DNA of 64,000 nt from Oceanicaulis sp. (GTDB lineage: Bacteria > Pseudomonadota > Alphaproteobacteria > Caulobacterales > Maricaulaceae). Below the pieces are notes generated by a model, which was not told the DNA's origin, did no database searches, and worked only from the letters and a program-made list of their open reading frames with translations. A program made the translations under genes and the position numbers. Where the stretch lies: NCBI GenBank assembly GCA_020832735.1, contig JAFIEB010000047.1, positions 1-64,000 on the forward strand, given 5' to 3'. Numbering within the stretch: the stretch's first letter is position 1; each line of letters starts with the position of its first letter. Below are positions 1 to 9,322 of the stretch, piece by piece.

Positions 1-21
1 TCTCCCCTATATCGCCCACCC

Positions 22-345
22 ATGAGCGATGATCCCTTCTCCGATCCGAACCGTCCCATCAATCCGGCTGACCGCAAGAAGCGGCTGACCTTCCGCGCCT
101 GGCGGCGGGGGTTCAAGGAGGCGGATCTGATCATGGGAAGGTTCGCGCAGGCGCGGCTGGACACGCTGTCGCCCGAGGAGCTGGACGCGTTCGAGCGCCT
201 GCTCGATGCGCCGGACACCGATGTGTACGCCTGGATCACCGGCGCGGCCGAGACGCCGCGCAATTACGACACGCCGGTGCTGGATGCGCTCAAAGCCTTC
301 CGCTTCCATGCCGATGCGGCGCTGGGTGATGGGCCGTCCGTTTAG
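22..345 (+). CDS. sdhE: Succinate dehydrogenase assembly factor 2 (SdhE/YgfY family)
   Basis: 107 aa; RRGFKEADLIMGRFAQ..LDTLSPEELDAFERLLDAPDTDVYAWITG is typical of SdhE. Confidence 0.85.
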   Translation: MSDDPFSDPNRPINPADRKKRLTFRAWRRGFKEADLIMGRFAQARLDTLSPEELDAFERLLDAPDTDVYAWITGAAETPRNYDTPVLDALKAFRFHADAALGDGPSV

Positions 346-444
346 GCCACACCGAATCACCTGCGCAGGCGATTCGCCTAACGCTTCCTTTACCCTCCCC
401 CGATAGCGTTGCGCCTTGTACGATCCGCAAAAGGCGGACGGTGG

Positions 445-768
445 ATGGAGATGGCGGTGAACGCGCTAAAGCGCTTCAGCCTGACGGTGGGACTGGCGGT
501 GTTCATCGCCTATCTCGGCTATCACGCCCTGCACGGGGAGCAGGGCGTGCTCAATCATGCGCGCATCCAGGCCCAGATCGCCTCGACCGAGGCCGAGCTG
601 GCGAGCGTGCGCGCCCAGCGCCTGCGCATGGAAGACCGGGTCGCAAGGCTCGACGACCGCACCGGCGCGGTGGATGTGGATTACCTGGAAGAGCGCGCCC
701 GCGCCGTGCTGCGCTTTGCTCACCCCAGCGAAATCGTGGTGCTGACCGAGGCCCCGCGCGGCAACTAG
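445..768 (+). CDS. Septum formation initiator (FtsB/DivIC) family protein
   Basis: N-terminal TM, coiled coil, ..DYLEERARAVLRFAHPSEIVVL; likely start ATG 445. Confidence 0.75.
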   Translation: MEMAVNALKRFSLTVGLAVFIAYLGYHALHGEQGVLNHARIQAQIASTEAELASVRAQRLRMEDRVARLDDRTGAVDVDYLEERARAVLRFAHPSEIVVLTEAPRGN

Positions 769-778
769 CTCTGCGGAA

Positions 779-1555
779 TCAGGTCTTCAAAGCCCCGAAC
801 ACGTCGCGCGTCAGGCGCGGATCGAAATGCTGGCCGCCATCCACGCACACGATCTGGCCCGAGACTGACGGGGTCTCCAGGAAATAGCGCAGCGTGCGCA
901 CCAGATCCGCCGGCTCCGGCCCGCATTTGAGCGGGTTGTCGTGATGCAGGCGCTCAAATTCTTCTTTGGAGTGATAGGGGCTGGGCAAGGTGAGCCCCGG
1001 CGCGGCGGCGTTGACCCGCACCTTGGGCGCCAGCGCCCGCGCCAGCATCTGCGTCAGGGTCATCAGCGCGGCTTTGGACAATGTGTAGGAGAAGAAATCC
1101 GCGTTGATATTGAACAGCTTGTAGTCCAGGAGGTTGAAGATCATCGCGCCGTCCGGCGCCTGCTTCGCGAACGCCTGACTCAGAAGCGCCGGCGCCAGCG
1201 CATTGGCGTCCATATGCCGGCGGAAGCTGTCGGCGGTGATTGTGTCGTGGGAATCGTCCTCGAACACCGAGGCGGAATTGACCAGCACGCTCAGCGGCCC
1301 CAGCGCCGCGTGCGCCGCATCGATCAGGCCCGCCGCCGCGTCCGGGTCCGACAAATCCGCCCCCAGCGCCGCCGCCCGGCCGCCGCCTGCGCGGATCGCG
1401 TCTGCAAACGCCTCGGCCTCCTCGCGTGAGGTGTTGTAATGGACCGCAAGCGCGTAGCCGTCCTCCACCAGCGCCTGCGCGAGCGCGCGCCCGATGGGTT
1501 TTGTTGCGGCGGTGACCAGGGCTGCGCCCTTGTGCGTGTCATGTCTGGCTGGCAT
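779..1555 (-). CDS. SDR family oxidoreductase (pteridine/dihydromonapterin reductase-like)
   Basis: ALVTAATKPIGRALAQAL Rossmann start, YTLSKAAL active site, adjacent to folB; start moved to MPARHDTHKG. Confidence 0.75.
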   Translation of the reverse strand: MPARHDTHKGAALVTAATKPIGRALAQALVEDGYALAVHYNTSREEAEAFADAIRAGGGRAAALGADLSDPDAAAGLIDAAHAALGPLSVLVNSASVFEDDSHDTITADSFRRHMDANALAPALLSQAFAKQAPDGAMIFNLLDYKLFNINADFFSYTLSKAALMTLTQMLARALAPKVRVNAAAPGLTLPSPYHSKEEFERLHHDNPLKCGPEPADLVRTLRYFLETPSVSGQIVCVDGGQHFDPRLTRDVFGALKT

Positions 1556-1647
1556 GTGCGCCTCCTCGCGGGCGCCAAGCCTGGTGTTCACACGCGCCCG
1601 GAGCGGGCATATAGCGTGTTTGACGCGCAAGAAAGAGGCGCCGCGCC

Positions 1648-2061
1648 ATGAAACTCGAACCTGTCCGCCCCGGCGCCGCCCCGGCCGCCCGCCCCGCCCA
1701 CTCGCAAGAACGCACCTGCGTGCGCGTGCGCGGCCTGCGTCTGGACGCGGAAGTGGGCGTATATGACTCAGAGCGCGGCCGGCGCCAGCCCGTGCGCATC
1801 GACCTCACCGCCGAGGTGGATTCCGGCGCCGCCTGCCCCTCCGGGCGCCTCACCGATGCGGTCAATTACGCAGCGCTGGCCGAAACCGTGCGCCAGATCG
1901 TGCTGGCCCGCCATCACGACCTCCTGGAAGACCTCGCCCAGACCATCGCCGACACCCTCTTCACCGACCCGCGCATCACGCGCCTGGCGCTGAGCATCGA
2001 CAAGCTGACGGCGCTGGATGATGCGGACAGTGTGGGCGTGAGTTTGGAGCGGTGGCGGTAG
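1648..2061 (+). CDS. folB: Dihydroneopterin aldolase
   Basis: VRGLRLDAEVGVYDSERGRRQPVRIDL...DAVNYAALAETVRQIV. Confidence 0.85.
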   Translation: MKLEPVRPGAAPAARPAHSQERTCVRVRGLRLDAEVGVYDSERGRRQPVRIDLTAEVDSGAACPSGRLTDAVNYAALAETVRQIVLARHHDLLEDLAQTIADTLFTDPRITRLALSIDKLTALDDADSVGVSLERWR

Positions 2062-2115
2062 GGGGTTTGCGCCCTCATCTGGCTCGCGGGCCGCTCTTGC
2101 GGTAAACTCTCGTCC

Positions 2116-2439
2116 ATGACCGCGCTCTCGCCCGAAACCGCCGCCCGCCTCGACTCGCTCGTACGCTCAGGCCGCTTCGCCAGCGCGGATGAGGCTGTGG
2201 CGTATGCGCTGGACCTGATTGAACGGCGCAAGGACGCGCTGGACGCCGCGCGCATCACACTGGACGACCTTCTGGACGACCGCCTGTCAGACGCTGTCGA
2301 CACGGACGTGACGCTCAGCCTGGCGGAGGTGAAGACGAGGCTCGACGCCCGGCTGGACGCACTCAGCGCTTCACCGAGAGAGCATGACATCACGCTGACG
2401 CTGGGTGATCTCGAATCACTCTACGATGCCCGCAGCTAG
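2116..2439 (+). CDS. ParD-like type II antitoxin (orphan)
   Basis: 107 aa; LSPETAARLDSLVRSGRFASADEAVAYALDLIERR (RHH/CopG-like N-terminus); ATG of a degraded parE overlaps its 3' end. Confidence 0.6.
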   Translation: MTALSPETAARLDSLVRSGRFASADEAVAYALDLIERRKDALDAARITLDDLLDDRLSDAVDTDVTLSLAEVKTRLDARLDALSASPREHDITLTLGDLESLYDARS

Positions 2440-2575
2440 CCGCAGGCTGGTCTGGACGCCCCGAGCCGGGGGCTCATCTTTTTCACATCTACCGGCATTC
2501 GCGCGATCAAATGGGGCGAAGCCCATGCCGACCTTTAGATCCATCAACTGTTTGGCCGTTATGCTTCGCCTGAAC
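2426..2575 (+). pseudogene. Degraded ParE-type toxin remnant
   Basis: MPAASRRLVWTPRA in frame from ATG 2426, then LFHIYRHSRDQ in the +1 frame after a G5 run, then WGEAHADL*IHQLFGRYASPER in the +2 frame with an in-frame TAG; then loses similarity. Confidence 0.6.
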
Positions 2576-3125
2576 GCAGCAAGCCCGTCTTGCCTGGATG
2601 CTGCGCCTTTGGGTTCTGGCGCCAGCTAAACTCCACCCTGACAGGGATGCGCCACTTTTTGGCAAGACGGTCAACTTCTTTCCAGCAGTCTTGCGCCGCC
2701 TGTCCTTGCACGGAAATTCCTAGGTCCGGGTGATATTTGAACCCTTCTTCGAGGTACTGTTCAGCTCTAGCTGGGATCGCGAGTTCGCGCACCAGCTTTT
2801 CTCCCTCCAAGCCCTTCGCTTTCACTTGCCCAATCATGGTGAGCAATATTGCCGACCAGTGCGGGCGGTGCAGCGCCTTTCCGTTAATCGAAGCGGCGAG
2901 CGGCTTGGTGAAGGACAGACCCGGTGCGCTGTCGAACACCATCGGGCCGCCGTTGGTCGTTATAGCCGCACTTTCCGGTACATCGTCGCGCTCCATGCCA
3001 AGCTGCTCCATAGCCTCTAACACGAGGCGGTCGATGGTCTCGCTAGGCGTTTTGGTCCCGAACCATGTCTTAAGGGTGCTCAGGTCAGCAAACGTTGCGT
3101 CGTTGATTCTAACTACTGGCATCAT
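2559..3125 (-). CDS. Hypothetical protein (MPVVRINDATFADLSTLKTWFGTKTPSETIDRLV...)
   Basis: Long ORF; track start is 3179, but GGAG-N6-ATG on the minus strand supports a start near 3125; lower GC than surroundings. Confidence 0.55.
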   Translation of the reverse strand: MMPVVRINDATFADLSTLKTWFGTKTPSETIDRLVLEAMEQLGMERDDVPESAAITTNGGPMVFDSAPGLSFTKPLAASINGKALHRPHWSAILLTMIGQVKAKGLEGEKLVRELAIPARAEQYLEEGFKYHPDLGISVQGQAAQDCWKEVDRLAKKWRIPVRVEFSWRQNPKAQHPGKTGLLRSGEA

Positions 3126-3150
3126 ATCCATCTCCATATAGCCGCGATAG

Positions 3151-3169
3151 GCGATATGTAACATATCGC
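3151..3169. promoter_or_regulatory. Perfect palindrome GCGATATG-TAA-CATATCGC upstream of the 2559..3125 gene
   Basis: 8-bp arms, 3-bp centre; second core copy ATATG-TAA-CATAT at 3188-3200, centre-to-centre 34 bp. Confidence 0.65.
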
Positions 3170-3187
3170 GCCAAAGCATTCAACTGC

Positions 3188-3200
3188 ATATGTAACATAT
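3188..3200. promoter_or_regulatory. Second operator-like copy ATATG-TAA-CATAT
   Basis: Same core as 3151-3169, 5-bp arms. Confidence 0.55.
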
Positions 3201-3255
3201 TGACATCTGTGGTGCCCCGCTGACGCGGCGCGCGCAGCACCCTATCTTGGCGCCC

Positions 3256-5166
3256 ATGGTCAAAGCCGCCCGACCCGATGCGCCGCCCATGGATGCGCAA
3301 GGCGACGCCGCCCCGGCGGGGGCGGCGGACGATGCGCGTTCGGGGCCGCAGATCATCGCCGATTACGTGAAGCAATTGCCAATGAAGCCCGGCGTCTACC
3401 GCATGTATGGCGCGGACGGCGAGGCGCTGTATGTGGGCAAGGCGAGACGGCTGAAAAACCGTGTGGCCAGTTACGCCAAGACCGGCGGTCACACCAACCG
3501 CATCGCCCTGATGATCGCGCTGACGCGGTCCATGGAGTTTGTGGTCACCAGCACCGAGACCGAGGCGCTCTTGCTGGAGGCCAACCTTATCAAGCGGCTC
3601 AAGCCGCGCTTCAACATCATCCTGCGCGACGACAAGTCGTTTCCCTACATCCTCATCCGCAGCGATCACGCCGCGCCGCAGCTGACCAAGCATCGCGGCG
3701 CGCGCAAGGCCAAGGGCGCCTATTTCGGCCCCTTCGCCAGCGCGGGCGCGGTGAACAACACGCTGAACACGCTGCAGAAGGCGTTCCTTTTGCGCACCTG
3801 TTCAGACAGCGTGTATGAGAGCCGCACCCGGCCCTGCATGCTCTATCAGATCAAGCGCTGCGCGGCGCCGTGCGTGGATTATGTGGACGAGGCCGAATAC
3901 GCCGCCCTGGTGGCCGACGCCGACAGCTTCCTGCGCGGGCGCTCCAACCAGCTGCGCGAGCAGCTCCAGGCCGAGATGACCGAAGCGGCCGAGGCCATGG
4001 ATTTTGAACACGCCGCCAAGCTGCGCGACCGCATCCGCGCCATCGCCGCGGTGACCACCCGTCAGGACATCAATCTGGACGGGGTGGAGGAGGCCGATGT
4101 GGTGGCGGTGCATTCAGAGGGCGGACGCTCGTGCGTGCAGGTCTTCTTCTTCCGGGCGGGTCAGAACTGGGGCAATCGCGCCTTCTATCCGCGCCATGAA
4201 GCCGATGCGGGCGAGGCCGGCGTGCTCGCCGCCTTCATCGCGCAATTCTATGACGACAAGCCCGCCCCGCGCCTGATCCTGGTGAGCCATGCGCCCGACG
4301 AGGCAGCCCTCCTGTCCGAGGCGCTGGCCCTGCGCGCCGGACACCCGGTAGAAATCCGCCAGCCCCAGCGCGGCGACAAGAAACAGCTGGTGGAACAGGC
4401 CGCCCACAACGCCCGCGAGGCGCTGGCCCGCCAAATGGCCGAAAGCGCATCCCAGGCCCAGCTCCTCAAAGGCGTCGCGCGGGTGTTCGGGCTGGAGGCG
4501 CCGCCAACGCGCATCGAGGTCTATGACAACTCCCACATCCAGGGCACGAACGCCCAGGGCGCCATGATCGTGGCGGGGCCGGAGGGGCTTGAGAAGACCG
4601 GCTACCGGCGCTTCAACATGAAGGGCGATGATGCAGCCACCGATGATGATTACGCCATGATGCGCGCCATGATGCGCCGGCGCTTTGCACGGCTGAAACG
4701 CGAGCGCGATGACGGCGCGCCGGCCCCCGATCTGGTGCTGATCGATGGCGGTAAGGGGCAGCTGTCCGCCGTTGAGGGCGTGATGGAGGAACTCGGCCTC
4801 ACCGACATCCCGCTGGCCGCTGTGGCCAAGGGGCCGGACCGCGATGCGGGGCGCGAGGTGTTCTACCTGCCCGGCAAGGCGCCGGTGCGCCTGCCGCCCA
4901 ATGATCCGGTGCTGTATTACATTCAGCGCCTGCGCGATGAGGCCCACCGCTTCGCCATCACCGGCCACCGCGCCCGGCGCCAGCGCCAGATCCGCGAAAA
5001 CCCGCTGGACGATATTCCCGGCGTGGGCGCCACGCGCAAGAGCGCGCTCCTGAAGCATTTCGGCTCGGCGCGCGCCATCGCCCGGGCCAATCTGGCCGAT
5101 CTGGAAGCCGTCGAGGGCGTCTCCAAAACCCTGGCGAGGACGATTTATGACCATTTCAACGAATAG
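3256..5166 (+). CDS. uvrC: Excinuclease ABC subunit C
   Basis: KQLPMKPGVYRMYGADGEALYVGKARRLKNRV (GIY-YIG), UVR motif, C-terminal HhH. Confidence 0.95.
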   Translation: MVKAARPDAPPMDAQGDAAPAGAADDARSGPQIIADYVKQLPMKPGVYRMYGADGEALYVGKARRLKNRVASYAKTGGHTNRIALMIALTRSMEFVVTSTETEALLLEANLIKRLKPRFNIILRDDKSFPYILIRSDHAAPQLTKHRGARKAKGAYFGPFASAGAVNNTLNTLQKAFLLRTCSDSVYESRTRPCMLYQIKRCAAPCVDYVDEAEYAALVADADSFLRGRSNQLREQLQAEMTEAAEAMDFEHAAKLRDRIRAIAAVTTRQDINLDGVEEADVVAVHSEGGRSCVQVFFFRAGQNWGNRAFYPRHEADAGEAGVLAAFIAQFYDDKPAPRLILVSHAPDEAALLSEALALRAGHPVEIRQPQRGDKKQLVEQAAHNAREALARQMAESASQAQLLKGVARVFGLEAPPTRIEVYDNSHIQGTNAQGAMIVAGPEGLEKTGYRRFNMKGDDAATDDDYAMMRAMMRRRFARLKRERDDGAPAPDLVLIDGGKGQLSAVEGVMEELGLTDIPLAAVAKGPDRDAGREVFYLPGKAPVRLPPNDPVLYYIQRLRDEAHRFAITGHRARRQRQIRENPLDDIPGVGATRKSALLKHFGSARAIARANLADLEAVEGVSKTLARTIYDHFNE

Positions 5167-5758
5167 CCCCCTGCGCCATCTGCCCAACGCGATCACGCTG
5201 GCGCGCATCGCCGCCGGGGTGTTTGGGGCCTATTGCCTGTTGCGCAGCGCGGGACAAGAGACCGAGAGCGCCGCGATGGCCTGGGGCGCGGCGGCGCTGG
5301 TGTTCTTTATCCTCGCCGCGCTGAGCGACTGGCTTGATGGCTGGCTGGCGCGGGTTCTGGATGCGCGCAGCGCGCTGGGCGCCCTCCTCGATCCCATCGC
5401 CGACAAGGTGCTGGTGGGCGCGTACTTGCTGGCCTTCGCCGCCATCAGCGGCTGGATGGTCTGGCTCGCCGCGCCGGTGGCGGTGATTGTGGGCCGCGAT
5501 GTGCTGGTCACGATCTTACGCTTCACCCGCCCCGCGCCCGCCACCCTCAACGTCACCGGCGAGGCGCGCACCAAGACAGCGCTGGCCATGATCATGACCG
5601 GCGCCCCCTTCGCCCTGGTGGCGCTGGACCTCTACACGCCCGTCACCCTGCCGCTGGACGCCTGGTTCTTCTACTGGGTGGGCGGGGTGTGGTTTATCGC
5701 CGTGCTGAGCGCCTGGACAGCGGTTCCGTATGTGCGGGGGGCGATGGGGCGGGGTTAG
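5147..5758 (+). CDS. pgsA: CDP-diacylglycerol--glycerol-3-phosphate 3-phosphatidyltransferase
   Basis: LPNAITLARI..; SDWLDGWLAR...GALLDPIADK CDP-alcohol phosphotransferase motif; overlaps the uvrC 3' end by 20 nt. Confidence 0.9.
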   Translation: MTISTNSPLRHLPNAITLARIAAGVFGAYCLLRSAGQETESAAMAWGAAALVFFILAALSDWLDGWLARVLDARSALGALLDPIADKVLVGAYLLAFAAISGWMVWLAAPVAVIVGRDVLVTILRFTRPAPATLNVTGEARTKTALAMIMTGAPFALVALDLYTPVTLPLDAWFFYWVGGVWFIAVLSAWTAVPYVRGAMGRG

Positions 5759-5761
5759 CCC

Positions 5762-7750
5762 CTACCCCTCCGCCTCGCTCAGCACGACCAGCGCGGCGCC
5801 GTCGCTCACCTGCGCGCCAGCGGCGGCGTTGACGGTTTCCACCACGCCGTCGCGCGGGGCGGCCAGGGCGTGTTCCATTTTCATGGCTTCGAGGACCACC
5901 AGGGTCTGACCCTTCTTCACCGTGTCGCCCGGTTTGACGGCGACGGAGAGGACCTTGCCGGGCATGGGGGCGAGGATGGCCGCGCCGCCTTCCAGCGCGT
6001 CGGCCTGGGCGGCGGGGTTGTATTCGGTGATGAGGTGGGTTTCGCCCTGGGCGGCCACCAGCGCGCCGCGCGATGGCCACAGCTCGAAGCGCGCGCTGAC
6101 CGGCTGGCCGTTCAGGCGCGCCGTGAACAGGCCCGGCTCAAAGCGCGGCTCGTCGAGCACCAGCGTCTCATCGCCCGCTTGCGCCTCCAGCGCGCCGTCA
6201 TTCAAGGTCAGGCGCACACCCACACGCGCGCCGGCGTGATCAAGGCCGACTTCAAACACCGGATCGCCATTGACCCGGAAGCCGTCGCGCACATCCCAGG
6301 GATCGCGCGCGGGCGCGGCCAGCGGCCCGCCGCCTGCGAGCGCCAGCGCCCCGGCGATCCAGCTCAGGGCCGGGGGTGATTTGGGGGCCAGCACGTCCAG
6401 GCGCTCGTCAATGAAGCGCGTGTCCACACGGGCCGCACGGAAATCGGGATGGGTCAGCGCGCGGCGCAGGAAGCCGGCATTGGTGCGCACAGGCCAGACG
6501 ACCGTGCGCTCATCCAGCCCCGCCACGAGCATATCAATCGCCGCCTCACGCGTGCCGCCATGGGCGATGAGCTTGGCGATCATGGGATCATAGTGCAGCG
6601 ACACCTCGCCGCCCTGCTCCACGCCGCTATCGGTGCGCACCCCTTCGGCCTCGCCCGGCAGGACCAGGCGGTCCAGCGGGCCGATGGAGGGCATAAAACC
6701 GGTGGCCGGGTCCTCGGCATAGAGGCGCGCCTCCATGGCCCAGCCCTTGATGGCGATGCGGTCCTGTTCGGGAACCGATCCGCCCGCGGCCACGCGCAGC
6801 TGCAGCTCCACCAGATCATAGCCGGTGATGGCCTCGGTGACCGGGTGCTCCACCTGGAGACGGGTGTTCATCTCCATGAAATAGAAGCCGTCTTCGCGCA
6901 AAGGCCCGGACCCGTCGACGATGAACTCCACCGTGCCGGCTCCGACATAGTTCACGGCCTCGGCCGCGCGCACGGCGGCCGAGCACATGGCGGCGCGCAC
7001 ATCGGGCGTCATGCCTGGCGCCGGGGCTTCCTCGATGACTTTCTGGTGGCGGCGCTGCAGCGAGCAGTCGCGCTCGAAGAAGTGCACTACGCGCCCGCGC
7101 CGGTCGCCGAACACCTGCACCTCGATATGGCGCGGGCTGGTGATGAATTTCTCGATCAGCACGCGCTCATCGCCAAAGCTCGACGCGGCCTCGCGCTGAC
7201 AGCTGGCGAGCGCCTCGGCGAAGGCGCCGGGCGCGTCCACCTTGCGCATGCCCTTGCCCCCGCCCCCGGCGACGGCCTTGATCAGGACCGGATAGCCGAT
7301 CTTGCCCGCTTGCTCGGCCAGAAAGTCCGGGTCCTGATTTTGCCCGTGATAGCCCGGCGTCACCGGCACCCCGGCCTTTTCCATCAGCGCCTTGGCGCGG
7401 TCCTTGAGGCCCATCGCATCGATGGCTTCAGGGTCGGGACCGACGAAGATGATCCCGGCCTTCTGGCAGGCGCGGGCGAAATCGGCGTTCTCCGACAGAA
7501 ATCCGTAGCCGGGATGAATGGCGTCGGCGCCGGTCTGTTTGGCCGCCTCCAGAATCGAATCGGCTTTCAGATAGCTCTCGCGCGCCGGCGCGGTGCCCAG
7601 GCGCACCGCCTGCCCGGCCATGCGCACATGGGGGGCGCGCGCATCAGCGTCGGAATACACCGCCACCGTGGCGATGCCCATGCGGTGCGCGGTGCGCATG
7701 ATGCGGCAGGCGATCTCGCCCCGGTTCGCGATAAGCAGCGTCTTGATCAT
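5762..7750 (-). CDS. Biotin-dependent acyl-CoA carboxylase alpha subunit (likely methylcrotonyl-CoA carboxylase alpha)
   Basis: LIANRGEIACRIMRTAHRMGI; VLEAMKMEH biotin site; next to methylglutaconyl-CoA hydratase-like gene. Confidence 0.9.
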   Translation of the reverse strand: MIKTLLIANRGEIACRIMRTAHRMGIATVAVYSDADARAPHVRMAGQAVRLGTAPARESYLKADSILEAAKQTGADAIHPGYGFLSENADFARACQKAGIIFVGPDPEAIDAMGLKDRAKALMEKAGVPVTPGYHGQNQDPDFLAEQAGKIGYPVLIKAVAGGGGKGMRKVDAPGAFAEALASCQREAASSFGDERVLIEKFITSPRHIEVQVFGDRRGRVVHFFERDCSLQRRHQKVIEEAPAPGMTPDVRAAMCSAAVRAAEAVNYVGAGTVEFIVDGSGPLREDGFYFMEMNTRLQVEHPVTEAITGYDLVELQLRVAAGGSVPEQDRIAIKGWAMEARLYAEDPATGFMPSIGPLDRLVLPGEAEGVRTDSGVEQGGEVSLHYDPMIAKLIAHGGTREAAIDMLVAGLDERTVVWPVRTNAGFLRRALTHPDFRAARVDTRFIDERLDVLAPKSPPALSWIAGALALAGGGPLAAPARDPWDVRDGFRVNGDPVFEVGLDHAGARVGVRLTLNDGALEAQAGDETLVLDEPRFEPGLFTARLNGQPVSARFELWPSRGALVAAQGETHLITEYNPAAQADALEGGAAILAPMPGKVLSVAVKPGDTVKKGQTLVVLEAMKMEHALAAPRDGVVETVNAAAGAQVSDGAALVVLSEAEG

Positions 7751-7832
7751 GGCGTTTCCCGGTCAGGAGAGAAGGCAGGCTTCAGACTGGGCGCGGTTTT
7801 GGGCGATGCGCCCGCCAGGTGCAAGCGCGCGG

Positions 7833-8630
7833 TCAGTTCTTCACCCACCAGGGCTTGCGCTTCTCCAGGAAGGCGGCCAGCCCCTCGCGCCCCTCATCGC
7901 TGACGCGGCGGTCGGCGATTTTGTGGGCGGTCTTGCGCATCAGCCCGTCATCAATGTCCTCGCCCGCCACCATGTCGATCAGCGCCTTGGCGTCGCGCAC
8001 CGCGCCCGGAGCCGCGTCGAAGGCCAGCTTGGCGATGTGCTCCATCATGTCGTCCAGGTCCTCGGCGCTGTCGACAACATACTGGGCCAGGCCGATTTTA
8101 TGGGCGAACTCGCCGTCAAACCCCTCGCCGGTGACGAACAGGGCGCGGGCGTAGCGCGGCCCGATGGCGCGCACCACGAAGGGCGAGATGGTGGCCGGCG
8201 TAAGGCCCAGGCGCACCTCGGAGAAGCGGATTTTCGCGTCCTTGACCGCCACGGCCATGTCGCAGGCGGCCATCAGCCCGGCGCCGCCGCCCATGGCCGC
8301 GCCATGGACCAGCGCCACGGTGATCTGGGGCAGGTCGTAGAGCCGGTGCAGCATGCGCGCCAGGCCCAGCGCATCGTCCTCATTATCTGCGCGCGTCCAG
8401 TCGGCTGCCGCCTTCATCCAGTCGAGGTCGGCGCCGGCCGAAAAGCTGCGCCCGGCGCCGCGCAGGAACACGATGCGGACCTGGGCGTTGGTGCGCAGGG
8501 TTTCGAAGATGTCGGACAGCCGTGCGATCACATCGGCGTTGAAAGCGTTGTGCTTGTCAGGCCGGTTCAGTGTGATGATGGCCGCGCCGCCTGGCGTGAC
8601 ATTGAGCAATACGTCTTGAACATCGGCCAT
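7833..8630 (-). CDS. Enoyl-CoA hydratase/isomerase, methylglutaconyl-CoA hydratase-like
   Basis: ITLNRPDKHNAF; FSAGADLDWMKAAA; GAAMGGGAGLMAACD. Confidence 0.85.
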   Translation of the reverse strand: MADVQDVLLNVTPGGAAIITLNRPDKHNAFNADVIARLSDIFETLRTNAQVRIVFLRGAGRSFSAGADLDWMKAAADWTRADNEDDALGLARMLHRLYDLPQITVALVHGAAMGGGAGLMAACDMAVAVKDAKIRFSEVRLGLTPATISPFVVRAIGPRYARALFVTGEGFDGEFAHKIGLAQYVVDSAEDLDDMMEHIAKLAFDAAPGAVRDAKALIDMVAGEDIDDGLMRKTAHKIADRRVSDEGREGLAAFLEKRKPWWVKN

Positions 8631-8723
8631 GGCGAGCTCTCCTTGTTTGAAGGCAGAGCTTTAGCGCGCCCCCGGCGCAAGGCCAAGGCGCGTGACCAAG
8701 GAGACCTGCGCGCCGGACGCACA

Positions 8724-8758
8724 GGGACCGCCAGGGCGCTCTGGCGCCCGGCGGTCCC
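8724..8758 (-). terminator. Strong GC hairpin downstream of the 8782..9159 gene
   Basis: GGGACCGCC-a-GGGCGC-TCTG-GCGCCC-GGCGGTCCC: 15-bp stem with one bulge; no T-tract. Confidence 0.5.
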
Positions 8759-8781
8759 GTGGTAACGGCGCGAAGGCCTGC

Positions 8782-9159
8782 CTAGCGCGGCAGGACGATC
8801 GACTTGAGGATGAACAGCACCGTAATGCCGATCAGATAGGCCACAGCCGCAAAGGCCACGTATTGCAGATAGGCCATGTCGGTGACGGGGGGCATTTCAA
8901 ACCCGGCGCCCGCACGCACCATGGGCAGCGCGATATCGACCACGACATGGACGATCGTGCCAACCACGGTGAAAATCAGAATGGCGCCGAACTGCTGCAT
9001 AAGCAGCGCCATGACCAGGGCGATCACGCCCATTTGCAGGCCCAGGAACATCCAGTTGATTTCCCCGCCCGCCGTATGCGGTCCGTAAGCCGCCACGCCT
9101 TCCAGAAGCCAGCTCCAGATCGGCGCGACATAACCCCAGATCATATCCACGATTTCCAT
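8782..9159 (-). CDS. Small integral membrane protein, paralogous to 9323..9640
   Basis: 125 aa, three hydrophobic segments; shares xFxVxxTxVHxVVDxxLP...YVA...YLxxI...LKxxxLxR with the next gene. Confidence 0.6.
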   Translation of the reverse strand: MEIVDMIWGYVAPIWSWLLEGVAAYGPHTAGGEINWMFLGLQMGVIALVMALLMQQFGAILIFTVVGTIVHVVVDIALPMVRAGAGFEMPPVTDMAYLQYVAFAAVAYLIGITVLFILKSIVLPR

Positions 9160-9322
9160 AATATTCCCCTCGCTCCACGGCCTCCCTCGGACCGTTCACA
9201 CGGTGGCAGACTGCCCGAAGCTTAACAGAATGCAAGGAAAAATAAACCTGTTCACCTTCCGTTAAGGAAGCTTGCGTGACCTGAACAACACGGTTTGGGC
9301 CCCATCCGGCAAGGCTTCATGG

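Noticed and set aside
2463-2485. Terminator-like GAGCC-GGG-GGCTC plus T-rich tail
   Set aside because: Falls inside the parE remnant; 5-bp stem is weak and probably accidental.
6449-7903. 484-aa plus-strand ORF
   Set aside because: Antisense shadow of the biotin carboxylase gene.
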